Positions 46,485-53,949 of a stretch of 64,000 nucleotides of DNA are shown one piece after another. The translations under genes were made by a program, and so were the position numbers. The notes under the pieces are model-generated. The model saw nothing but the letters and a program-made list of their open reading frames with translations, searched no databases and was not told the DNA's origin. The stretch lies in assembly GCF_012843265.1 (NCBI RefSeq), contig NZ_JABAIT010000015.1, positions 1 through 64,000 on the forward strand. Reading direction: 5' to 3'. Positions within the stretch are counted from its first letter, which is position 1. The number at the start of each line of letters is the position of its first letter. This stretch comes from Bacillus sp. DNRA2 (lineage in GTDB: Bacteria; Bacillota; Bacilli; Bacillales; Cytobacillaceae).

Positions 46485-46673
46485 CCAGAGGGAGTAACTT
46501 GCCTTTTAAAAAGAAAACAGCTATACGTTTGGAGACATTATTAACTACAGTCCCCAAACGCAACTGCTTTGCACCAATGCGCTTATTTAAAAGGATTCAT
46601 GGTCGTCATTGCGGTTAATTGCGATTAACCCGGCTTTGAAAAACTATTAACAACAGTTAAAGTGAGACTCTGC
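46485..46673 (+). ncRNA. yybP-ykoY (Mn2+) riboswitch aptamer
   Basis: The transcript holds the family's conserved pieces: GAGGGAGTAAC after P1 (46488-46498), GGTCGTCATTGCGG (46601-46614), CCCGGCTTTGAA (46629-46640) and a closing GTGAGACTCTG. P1 is CAGAG/CTCTG (46486-46490 with 46668-46672). CCTTTTAAA (46502-46510) pairs with TTTAAAAGG (46586-46594) and encloses an extra subdomain with CGTTTGG/CCAAACG (46526-46560). GGTTAAT/ATTAACC forms the next stem. The overlapping terminator shares the P1 3' strand, so Mn2+ binding should switch the ATPase gene on. The 386-base gap is thus fully used. Confidence 0.85.
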
Positions 46674-46707
46674 AGCATGCTTATTTGCTGCGGAGTCTTT
46701 TGTTTTG
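46665..46707 (+). terminator. Riboswitch-controlled terminator
   Basis: AGACTCTGCAGCA (46665-46677) pairs over 13 positions with TGCTGCGGAGTCT (46686-46698), including one G-U pair, and is followed by TTTGTTTTG. Its 5' arm includes the 3' strand of P1, so the two folds exclude each other. Confidence 0.88.
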
Positions 46708-46785
46708 TTACAGGACATTGTGGGTGAAAAAAATATTTATTAAAAATAGCATACTGGCAATCGTTTTTAAACTGGAGGGGAGAGA

Positions 46786-49383
46786 ATGAAGGAATTATAC
46801 AGGCAGACGGCAGAGGAGGCAATGGCGGCATTAGAAGCCGCACCAGAGGGCTTACGTACTGAAGAAATTGAACATAGAAGGCAACAATATGGGTGGAATG
46901 AACTTGAAGAAGCAGAGCGAACTACGTATATTGGTGTTTTTTTTCAACAATTTAAGGATTTCTTAGTGTTTATCTTAATCGTGGCTGCAGTCATCTCAGC
47001 ATTTCTTGGCAAACTAGAAAGCACAGTTGTGATTTTGATTGTAATTACGATTAATGCCATCTTAGGAACAGTGCAGCATATAAAGGCAGAGCAGTCGTTA
47101 AAAAGCTTAAAAGCGCTGTCAGCTCCAACGGCAAAGGTACATCGAAATGGACAAAAACAAGAGATTCCATCAAGGGAACTCGTCCCTGGGGATATTCTTT
47201 ATTTAGATGCAGGTGATTATGTCAGTGGTGATGGTCGTATTATTGAAGCCTATAGTCTGCAGGTGAATGAAAGCTCATTAACAGGTGAATCAGAGAGTGT
47301 ACTTAAAATTTCAGAGCCGATTGATCAGGAAAACATTGTGATTGGTGACCAGAAAAACATGGTGTTCTCTGGAAGTTTTGTTACATATGGTCGAGCGGTA
47401 GTTCTTGTTACCGGAACTGGTATGAAGACAGAAATAGGGCGGATTGCTAGCTTGATGGAAACTGCGAAAGAGAAGAAAACTCCTTTGCAGCAAAATCTTG
47501 ATAATTTCGGTAAGAAGCTCGCCTTATTAATTATCTTTTTATCACTATTGATTTTTGGTCTTGATGTGGTCAGAGGTCGAGAAGTGATTGATTCGTTTAT
47601 GTTTGCTGTTTCTTTAGCCGTGGCAGCAATACCTGAAGCTTTGAGCTCGATTGTTACAATTGTGTTGGCATTTGGAACGCAAAAAATGGCCAAGGAAAAT
47701 GCGATCATTAGGCATTTACATGCTGTTGAAAGTCTTGGTAGTATTTCAGTCATTTGTTCAGATAAAACGGGAACGTTGACGGAAAATAAAATGACCGTGA
47801 AAAAGGTTTGGGTTGATGGGCAAGAGAAATTACATAATCAACTGGACATGAATTGTGACATGGAGCGCTTGTTGGTAAAGATGTCTATGCTCTGCAATGA
47901 TGCGGTGACAATCGAAACTAAGGAAATAGGTGACCCAACTGAGGTTGCTTTAGTTAACCTTGGTGAGGCATATCAACTGGATGAATTAGTCGTGAGAGAA
48001 AGTTACGAACGGCTTGGTGAGGTTCCTTTTGATTCTGATCGAAAGCTGATGAGCACAGTAAATAAAGTGCGCGGGAGTTTGTATATGCTGACAAAAGGTG
48101 CACCTGATGTCATTTTAAATAGAATCGAAAAGGTCTCAACTTCAGCGGGAATTATTCAGCTTACTACTGAAGGTAAACAAGAGATTGATCAGGCATATCG
48201 AAAGCTTTCAAGCGAAGGGTTACGTGTCTTGGGTTTTGCATATAAAGAGCTTGATTCGAAACGGGATATTACTGTGGAAGATGAATATCATTTAATCTTT
48301 GCCGGATTTATTGCGATGGTTGACCCGCCTCGAGCTGAGTCATTAGCTGCTGTGGAAAGCTGTATTAAAGCTGGAATCAAACCAGTTATGATTACTGGCG
48401 ATCACAAAATCACGGCGAGCGCGATTGCTAGACAGGTCGGAATATTGCAAGGTGATGGTGACGCAATTGAAGGCTCAGAGCTTGAAAAAATGAGTGATGA
48501 GCAGTTACGTGAACGAGTTAGTGGCCTATCAGTATACGCAAGGGTGTCACCAGAGCATAAAATAAGAATTGTACGAGCATGGCAAGACTTAGGACATGTT
48601 GTGGCGATGACTGGTGACGGGGTAAACGATGCTCCAGCCCTAAAGCAGGCAGATATAGGGATTGCGATGGGAATAACCGGAACCGAGGTTGCCAAAGATG
48701 CAGCGGCAATGGTGCTAACTGATGATAATTTTTCGACTATTGTTAAGGCAATCAATAACGGTCGGAGCATTTTTGCGAATATCAAAAACTCGATTAAATT
48801 CCTGTTGTCAGGAAACACTGCAGGAATTCTGTCGGTTCTTTATGCATCATTGGGCGCATTACCAGTACCGTTTGCACCAGTTCATTTACTATTCATTAAT
48901 TTGTTAACAGATAGTCTCCCTGCGATTGCTGTTGGACTTGAGCCCCATAATAAAAATGTCATGAACGAAAAGCCACGTGATATTAACACGCCAATCCTTA
49001 ACAAGAGCTTTGCGACCGAGATTGTTGGTGAGGGAATGATCATCGCAATTGCGACAATTGCTGCGTTTCATATTGGATTGGCAGACAGCAATGCGGTTGC
49101 AAGTACGATGGCATTTTCAACGCTTTGTGCAGCACGGCTATTGCATGGTTTTAATTCAAGGTCAAAGTTTTCGATTTTCAAAATAGGTCTGTTCACAAAT
49201 AAGATGGTTTGGTTAGCAGTGCTCATTGGTTTCGCATTGTTAAATCTAGTTTTGTGGTTTCCACCATTAATGGAAGTCTTTGAAATTGCAGCGTTATCTG
49301 GTGAACAATATTCAACCATCGTTGGACTAAGCTGCCTGCCACTAATTGTCATTCAACTTTATAAACTCATCTTTGTAAAATAA
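46786..49383 (+). CDS. P-type cation-transporting ATPase (probable Mn2+ exporter)
   Basis: 865 residues of the P2A (Ca2+/Mn2+) type. N-terminal cation ATPase domain (1-70), TGES actuator motif (SSLTGES, about 163-169), phosphorylation site CSDKTGTLTENKM (Asp about 326), KGAPD (nucleotide-binding) and hinge TGDGVNDAPALKQADIGIAMG. The metal-site helices show AAIPEALSS (M4) and NLLTDSLPA (M6). Such sequences are usually called Ca2+ pumps, but a Mn2+ riboswitch lies upstream; L. lactis YoaB, a riboswitch-controlled P-type ATPase, exports Mn2+. I therefore favour Mn2+ efflux. GGAGGGGAG precedes ATG 46786. A long palindrome follows the stop. Confidence 0.92.
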   Translation: MKELYRQTAEEAMAALEAAPEGLRTEEIEHRRQQYGWNELEEAERTTYIGVFFQQFKDFLVFILIVAAVISAFLGKLESTVVILIVITINAILGTVQHIKAEQSLKSLKALSAPTAKVHRNGQKQEIPSRELVPGDILYLDAGDYVSGDGRIIEAYSLQVNESSLTGESESVLKISEPIDQENIVIGDQKNMVFSGSFVTYGRAVVLVTGTGMKTEIGRIASLMETAKEKKTPLQQNLDNFGKKLALLIIFLSLLIFGLDVVRGREVIDSFMFAVSLAVAAIPEALSSIVTIVLAFGTQKMAKENAIIRHLHAVESLGSISVICSDKTGTLTENKMTVKKVWVDGQEKLHNQLDMNCDMERLLVKMSMLCNDAVTIETKEIGDPTEVALVNLGEAYQLDELVVRESYERLGEVPFDSDRKLMSTVNKVRGSLYMLTKGAPDVILNRIEKVSTSAGIIQLTTEGKQEIDQAYRKLSSEGLRVLGFAYKELDSKRDITVEDEYHLIFAGFIAMVDPPRAESLAAVESCIKAGIKPVMITGDHKITASAIARQVGILQGDGDAIEGSELEKMSDEQLRERVSGLSVYARVSPEHKIRIVRAWQDLGHVVAMTGDGVNDAPALKQADIGIAMGITGTEVAKDAAAMVLTDDNFSTIVKAINNGRSIFANIKNSIKFLLSGNTAGILSVLYASLGALPVPFAPVHLLFINLLTDSLPAIAVGLEPHNKNVMNEKPRDINTPILNKSFATEIVGEGMIIAIATIAAFHIGLADSNAVASTMAFSTLCAARLLHGFNSRSKFSIFKIGLFTNKMVWLAVLIGFALLNLVLWFPPLMEVFEIAALSGEQYSTIVGLSCLPLIVIQLYKLIFVK

Positions 49384-49391
49384 TCTTCCTT

Positions 49392-49444
49392 TTTAACACA
49401 GTAAAGCGGTGGGGGACTGTCCCCCACCGCTTTACTGTGTTAAA
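49392..49444. repeat. Long palindrome with GGGGGAC-T-GTCCCCC core, copy D
   Basis: 53 bases, perfectly self-complementary around T49418. Arms TTTAACACAGTAAAGCGGT. It lies between the convergent P-type ATPase and amino-acid permease genes (8 and 2 bases from the stop codons). Confidence 0.9.
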
Positions 49445-49446
49445 GG

Positions 49447-50829
49447 TTATGAAATTTGTCGTGTTTGTTGTTTGGCATTGCCGTCTGTATTGCCTTTATT
49501 CTTTTGAAAGATAAAGGATGAAATGGTAATAACGGCAAGCGTTACTAGGCATACTATTGTGCCAATGATATTGTCAGCATTAAAGATAAAGGAAATAAAA
49601 ATTCCGGATAATGCAACGATTGCTATAAGTGTAGTATATGGGTGCCATTTTACTCTGAAGCTAGCAGTATCCTTATATTGCTTGCGAAGCTTGAGCTGAG
49701 CGGCACAAATACAAATCCAAACAATCATAATTGTAAAACCAGGTATTGTCATCAAGTAACCAATAACATTTTCAGGTGTCACAAAGGAAAGGAATACTCC
49801 TGCAAGAATAAACAGCATCCCAAGCATAATTCCGTTTAGCGGAATCCCATTCTTCGAGATTTTCGTAAACTGTTTCGGTGCTTCGCCGTTCTTAGCTAAG
49901 GAATATAATGTACGTGAAGTTGCATAAATTCCTGAATTGGCTGCTGATAAAACAGCCGTAACCAACACGAAGTTCATCACGTTTGCGGCACCTGGAATAC
50001 CTGCCATATCAAACACTTGAACGAATGGACTAGATTCAGAAGTTACTTGATTCCAGGGCATGATGCCGCAAATAATTAATATTGGTAAGGCGTAGAATAA
50101 AATGACCCGTAGCACGGTCCCTTTTACTACTTTAGGTAGCACTCGTTTGGCATCCTTTGTTTCTGATACAGCAACTCCGATTAATTCAGCGCCACCGTAA
50201 GAGAAAATCACCACTAACGAAGCTGCAAACATTCCGCTAAAGCCATTTGGAAAAATCCCACCATGTCCCGTTAAGTTTGTTATGGGACTATTAACTGAAC
50301 TCGGCACAGCTCCAAATAAAATTAAAGCTCCTAAAATAATAAATGCCGTCAATGCTAATATTTTTATGCCGGCAAACCAAAATTCCATCTCACCGAAATG
50401 TTTTACTGGAAATAGGTTGATTCCGACGATGACTGCAGTACAAACAAGACTTAGTGCCCACAATGGTACATCAGGGAACCAATACTGAAGAAAGCTTGCT
50501 CCCGCAATCAATTCGACTGTAATAACGAGAATCCAATTGACCCAATATAACCAGCCGATAATGAAAGAAGGGCGATAGCCAAAGGCTTTATACACTAGGC
50601 CCTGGACGTTAACGTTGGGATACGCACTCGCCATTTCTGCTAACGCTGCCATCACGATAAACAGCAAAAGTCCACCAATTAAATAGGCGATGATGACACT
50701 TGGTCCAGCCATATTCAATGTCTCAGAGCTTCCCTTAAATATTCCTGTTCCAATCATCCCGGCGAGAGCCATGAATTGAACATGTCTTGGCAATAAGCCT
50801 TTTTGTAAATCCTGTTGTTTAGGCTCCAT
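49447..50829 (-). CDS. Amino-acid permease, APC superfamily (AAT type)
   Basis: 460 residues, about 12 membrane helices. The N-terminal GLLPRHVQFMALAGMIGTGIFKGSS has the classic APC/AAT motif (GxIGTGIF), and the conserved GGAELIGVAVSETKDA-type motif occurs around residue 205-220. It belongs with proton-coupled permeases for GABA, proline or aromatic amino acids, but the specificity cannot be told. The ATG is at 50829 with AAGG upstream. It faces the P-type ATPase gene across palindrome D, so it is a separate unit. Confidence 0.88.
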   Translation of the reverse strand: MEPKQQDLQKGLLPRHVQFMALAGMIGTGIFKGSSETLNMAGPSVIIAYLIGGLLLFIVMAALAEMASAYPNVNVQGLVYKAFGYRPSFIIGWLYWVNWILVITVELIAGASFLQYWFPDVPLWALSLVCTAVIVGINLFPVKHFGEMEFWFAGIKILALTAFIILGALILFGAVPSSVNSPITNLTGHGGIFPNGFSGMFAASLVVIFSYGGAELIGVAVSETKDAKRVLPKVVKGTVLRVILFYALPILIICGIMPWNQVTSESSPFVQVFDMAGIPGAANVMNFVLVTAVLSAANSGIYATSRTLYSLAKNGEAPKQFTKISKNGIPLNGIMLGMLFILAGVFLSFVTPENVIGYLMTIPGFTIMIVWICICAAQLKLRKQYKDTASFRVKWHPYTTLIAIVALSGIFISFIFNADNIIGTIVCLVTLAVITISSFIFQKNKGNTDGNAKQQTRQIS

Positions 50830-50997
50830 GTCATACGACCTTTCGGTAATTATTTTAATATAAATGTTTTACTTAATTACTTAAACGCTTTTAAGCTTTT
50901 ATGCGCTAAAGTGAATTAATATTGTTATATTAATATATCATATTTTCGCGAAATGTCAATCGGGTGGGGGCCGCAAGCTTTAGAAAAAAAGCATAAA

Positions 50998-51034
50998 ATA
51001 CCCCTCGGAAATCAGCATCCGAGGGGTGTTTTTG
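50998..51034. terminator. Terminator of pssA
   Basis: ACCCCTCGGA pairs with TCCGAGGGGT (51000-51027), with A/T-rich flanks on both sides. It lies after the pssA stop on the minus strand. Confidence 0.85.
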
Positions 51035-51056
51035 CCATTTAATTCTTTCCTAAAAA

Positions 51057-51758
51057 TCAGTCAAGATTTTTACGTTGTTTGCCTTTTACAAATCGATAAG
51101 CTAAAAAGGCAATGTATAATGGTGTGGCAATATAAATTAAATACGGAAATTGTTCATATGTGCTTTTATAACTCACGTATAATAAACTGCCAAGAAAGAT
51201 TGTTACAATTGTACCGTATTTTGGAAGGGGAATTTCTTTTAAACTTGGAATTTTTATTTTACTTACCATTAAAAAGCACATAGCCGTAAAGATTACAGTA
51301 GTCACAATTTGGGGTATATGCTGTCCGAACAAAGTTAAAATTGCGATGATTCCCCCGGCTGCAGTAATTGGAACACCGATAAAATAGTTTAAACTTGATT
51401 TATCTGAACTGATATTAAAACGAGCTAAGCGATAGGCTCCAAATAATGGGAATAATCCTGCGACAGATAACCCCAAAAAGCCAAATTGGAAAAAGTAAGT
51501 ATAATAAACTAAAAACGATGGAGCGACACCGAAAGTAACAATATCAGCTAGTGAATCAAGTTCTTTCCCTAATGCAGTATCGGCATCGAGCATTCTGGCA
51601 AGTCTTCCGTCCATACTATCGAGCATCATCCCGATTAAAATAAGAATGGCTGCGTTTTTGTACGAATTATGTGATGCGAAACCAACAGATAAAAAACCAC
51701 AAAATAAATTTCCAAGTGTAAACATGTTAGGAATCATTTTTATTAATTTCATTTTCAT
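51057..51758 (-). CDS. pssA: CDP-diacylglycerol--serine O-phosphatidyltransferase
   Basis: 233 residues, about eight membrane helices. The CDP-alcohol phosphotransferase motif (DGx2ARx8Gx3Dx3D) is present in DGRLARMLDADTALGKELDSLAD (about 49-71), and IPNMFTLGNLFCGF at the N-terminus is typical of Gram-positive PssA. It makes phosphatidylserine, the precursor of phosphatidylethanolamine. The usual partner psd (decarboxylase) is not in the window. The ATG is at 51758 (MKMKLIK); a second ATG six bases later is also possible. Confidence 0.92.
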   Translation of the reverse strand: MKMKLIKMIPNMFTLGNLFCGFLSVGFASHNSYKNAAILILIGMMLDSMDGRLARMLDADTALGKELDSLADIVTFGVAPSFLVYYTYFFQFGFLGLSVAGLFPLFGAYRLARFNISSDKSSLNYFIGVPITAAGGIIAILTLFGQHIPQIVTTVIFTAMCFLMVSKIKIPSLKEIPLPKYGTIVTIFLGSLLYVSYKSTYEQFPYLIYIATPLYIAFLAYRFVKGKQRKNLD

Positions 51759-52033
51759 CGAAGTTCAACTCTTTCCCATGCAGCAAAAGTTTAATTGATT
51801 TAAAAGTAACTGCAAGTTTTATCATAATAATGTAGTCAGGATAATCCTCTAAAACATATCATATCATTAATTGATGGAGGATTAATCGATAAAATTAGCA
51901 ACTCGCATATTAAAATGATAACCTAAATTATAGTATTCATTTCATTTATTGGAAAATAAAATGAAATTTCCAGCTTAAGGATCAGCACGTTAAGTAGAAA
52001 AATCTTCAACATTACGAAATTGGATAGGTGCCT

Positions 52034-52495
52034 ATGATCAAAAAGCTTTTAAGGAATATCAAAGTCTTGTTACTTAGGCTATTAAGAATTAATGATAGCG
52101 TCCATGGGATTGCGATGGGGTTTACAGTTGGGGCATTGGTCAATTTTATTCCAACTTTTGGGATTGGGCCATTTTTATCTGCTGCAGGCGCTAGACTTGT
52201 AAAAGGTAACCCAATTGCCGGTTTTATAGGAGGACTTTTATTTCTGTGGGCATTTCCAATGTTTTTTTATTTAAATATTGTTATGGGTCAAGCTCTGCTT
52301 ATGGTGATAAAAGCACTTACCCATCAACATTTTGGGTATAATTGGGGAATACTGCCGATTTGGAAGACTTTTCTTATTGGTATGCTAATAAATTTACTTT
52401 TTTTTGGTACTAGCACTTACCTCGTTATTTATTTTTTTATGAAAAAATATCGCTATGACATCTTGATGTTTATTTATAGAAAGTGGAAAATTTAA
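52034..52495 (+). CDS. DUF2062 membrane protein
   Basis: 153 residues, about three or four membrane helices. The conserved FTVGALVNFIPTFGIGPFLSA pattern (about 35-55) and LLFLWAFPMFFYLNI helix belong to DUF2062. Function unknown; some members are fused to glycosyltransferases. GGATAGG precedes ATG 52034 (GTG 52028 is in frame but too near). It may share a transcript with the next gene 52 bases downstream. The 275 bases before it, up to pssA, are AT-rich with no recognisable feature. Confidence 0.8.
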   Translation: MIKKLLRNIKVLLLRLLRINDSVHGIAMGFTVGALVNFIPTFGIGPFLSAAGARLVKGNPIAGFIGGLLFLWAFPMFFYLNIVMGQALLMVIKALTHQHFGYNWGILPIWKTFLIGMLINLLFFGTSTYLVIYFFMKKYRYDILMFIYRKWKI

Positions 52496-52547
52496 GTGAG
52501 GGGATGCTAGACATCAAAATTTTCTTTATTAATAGGGGGAGACGTTT

Positions 52548-53123
52548 GTGGGAAAGTTGGCACAAGCAAAAATTTCAGTTGCATTTTTTGTTATATTAAT
52601 TGTGGTAGTGGGTTTAAATTGGTTTAATAGTGAGAAATCAAGATCATTTACTGAGCCCGAAATGGCGATATTGGATGTTGATCAAGATGCAGTCGTGATT
52701 CCGGCATATACCAAGAGTAATGTATCTTTAAACTTTTTTATAAAGGATAAAGATAAATTCGGAGCAACCTTTGTCGAGCATGGAATTTTCGGTTGGAAAA
52801 CCCATGGGAATCTTCTTTACAATGAGATAGGTGATGTAAGGGATTATGAAACCTTGGAGAAATATCGAGTTCATGATGAATATTTCGTTTATGGATTAAT
52901 TCGCGCCGATGAAAAACCGCAAATACTTGTCAATGGTAATGAGGCAGATTTGATTAATCTTGAAACACTGGACGAGCCTAAATTGAAGGATGTTAAGCTC
53001 GAAAATATGTATATTTGGTATTTTGAAAGTGCGATGCCGATAGCAGATGGTAAACTCGAACTTAAAGACAAGAAAACAGGCGAAATCATTAACACAACCA
53101 AACTCGACATGAAAAAGAAGTAG
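52548..53123 (+). CDS. Membrane-anchored protein of unknown family
   Basis: 191 residues. One membrane helix near the N-terminus (about 9-26), then a mainly beta-strand-like extracytoplasmic part with alternating polar and hydrophobic residues and a conserved-looking core (WKTHGNLLYNEIGDVRDYETLEKY has 24 residues at about 83-106; key residues W, H, Y, D, Y). I do not recognise a family. GTG 52548 has GGGGGAGA upstream. It follows the DUF2062 gene and ends one base before palindrome E. Confidence 0.6.
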   Translation: MGKLAQAKISVAFFVILIVVVGLNWFNSEKSRSFTEPEMAILDVDQDAVVIPAYTKSNVSLNFFIKDKDKFGATFVEHGIFGWKTHGNLLYNEIGDVRDYETLEKYRVHDEYFVYGLIRADEKPQILVNGNEADLINLETLDEPKLKDVKLENMYIWYFESAMPIADGKLELKDKKTGEIINTTKLDMKKK

Positions 53124-53124
53124 T

Positions 53125-53175
53125 TTAACGCACTAACGCAGCGGGGGACAGTCCCCCGCTGCGTTAGTGCGTTAA
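53125..53175. repeat. Long palindrome with GGGGGAC-A-GTCCCCC core, copy E
   Basis: 51 bases, perfectly self-complementary around A53150 (inverse orientation to copies A-D). Arms TTAACGCACTAACGCAGC. It starts right after the stop of the preceding gene. Confidence 0.9.
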
Positions 53176-53228
53176 GGTAAAGCTTTGTATATTTGAAAAA
53201 GAATATTATAATAGCGTTGAGGTGAACT

Positions 53229-53807
53229 ATGGTGGCACGGGAACGAAAATTTTCGACAATGGAGTTATTTCAGGCGACAGAACAAACCTTGCTTCAGCAT
53301 GGTTATGAAGGGTTTACATTTGGGATATTAGCAGAGAAACTCAAAGTATCCAGAGGAGCAATCTATAAATATTACCAAAATAAAGAGGAATTGATATTTG
53401 ATTATATGATTGCGGAAATGGAAACATTTCTCAAAATGCTCAGTGAGATCGAACAGCAAAAGGGATTTAGTGATCAGTTTGATTTTTTAGTGGATGCCAT
53501 ATTTGCTAAAACGGAAATCCATGCGCTAATTGAAGTTACACAGCATATTCCGGTCCATAATAATGAAAATGTTAAAGAGAAAAAGGCAATGCTAGATCAA
53601 TTCCACTTGGATATGTATAAGTTTTTGCAGAAGTTTATCGATTTGGGTAGAGCAGAGGGGATATTGAAACCCAACTTACCTGATGGTATGATGTTGGGAT
53701 TTATCTTCCAATCATTTACCATACCTAATCACTTTGGAATACCTAGAGCCCAATGGATTCGGGGAATAAAAGAAATACTTGGATATGGGATGTTTGAAAA
53801 CAAATAA
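53229..53807 (+). CDS. TetR family transcriptional regulator
   Basis: 192 residues. Helix-turn-helix at about 12-55 (GFTFGILAEKLKVSRGAIYKYYQNKEEL), followed by a helical ligand-binding region. GAGGTG precedes ATG 53229. The MMPL transporter gene follows after 142 bases, with a promoter and two inverted repeats between them. I infer that it represses that gene and perhaps itself. Its own upstream region has no operator-like palindrome apart from palindrome E. Confidence 0.88.
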   Translation: MVARERKFSTMELFQATEQTLLQHGYEGFTFGILAEKLKVSRGAIYKYYQNKEELIFDYMIAEMETFLKMLSEIEQQKGFSDQFDFLVDAIFAKTEIHALIEVTQHIPVHNNENVKEKKAMLDQFHLDMYKFLQKFIDLGRAEGILKPNLPDGMMLGFIFQSFTIPNHFGIPRAQWIRGIKEILGYGMFENK

Positions 53808-53893
53808 TTGACACCTGTGGCACTTTTAAAGATAATGATAGTGACAGTTGTGTCATTTATTTTTTATCAAAAGTAACATTATTGTCACTTTTG
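53808..53893 (+). promoter_or_regulatory. Promoter and operator region of the MMPL gene
   Basis: TTGACA (53808-53813) and GATAAT (53831-53836), 17 bases apart, form a very good sigma-A promoter that starts right after the tetR stop. TGACA-GTTG-TGTCA (53842-53855) lies at the expected start site. A second inverted repeat, CAAAAGTaACA with TGTcACTTTTG (53868-53893), lies further downstream. Both share ACA/TGT-TGACA elements and probably bind the TetR protein. Confidence 0.65.
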
Positions 53894-53949
53894 GTTAAAG
53901 GATAGCTTTACATATAATAATAACTAGAAAATAACACAGGAGGAAAAAC

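Noticed and set aside
47325-47753. 142-codon ORF opposite the P-type ATPase gene
   Set aside because: Antisense shadow of a conserved gene; no ribosome binding site or domain.
48402-48818. 138-codon ORF opposite the P-type ATPase gene
   Set aside because: Antisense to the TGDGVNDAPA region; nothing supports translation.
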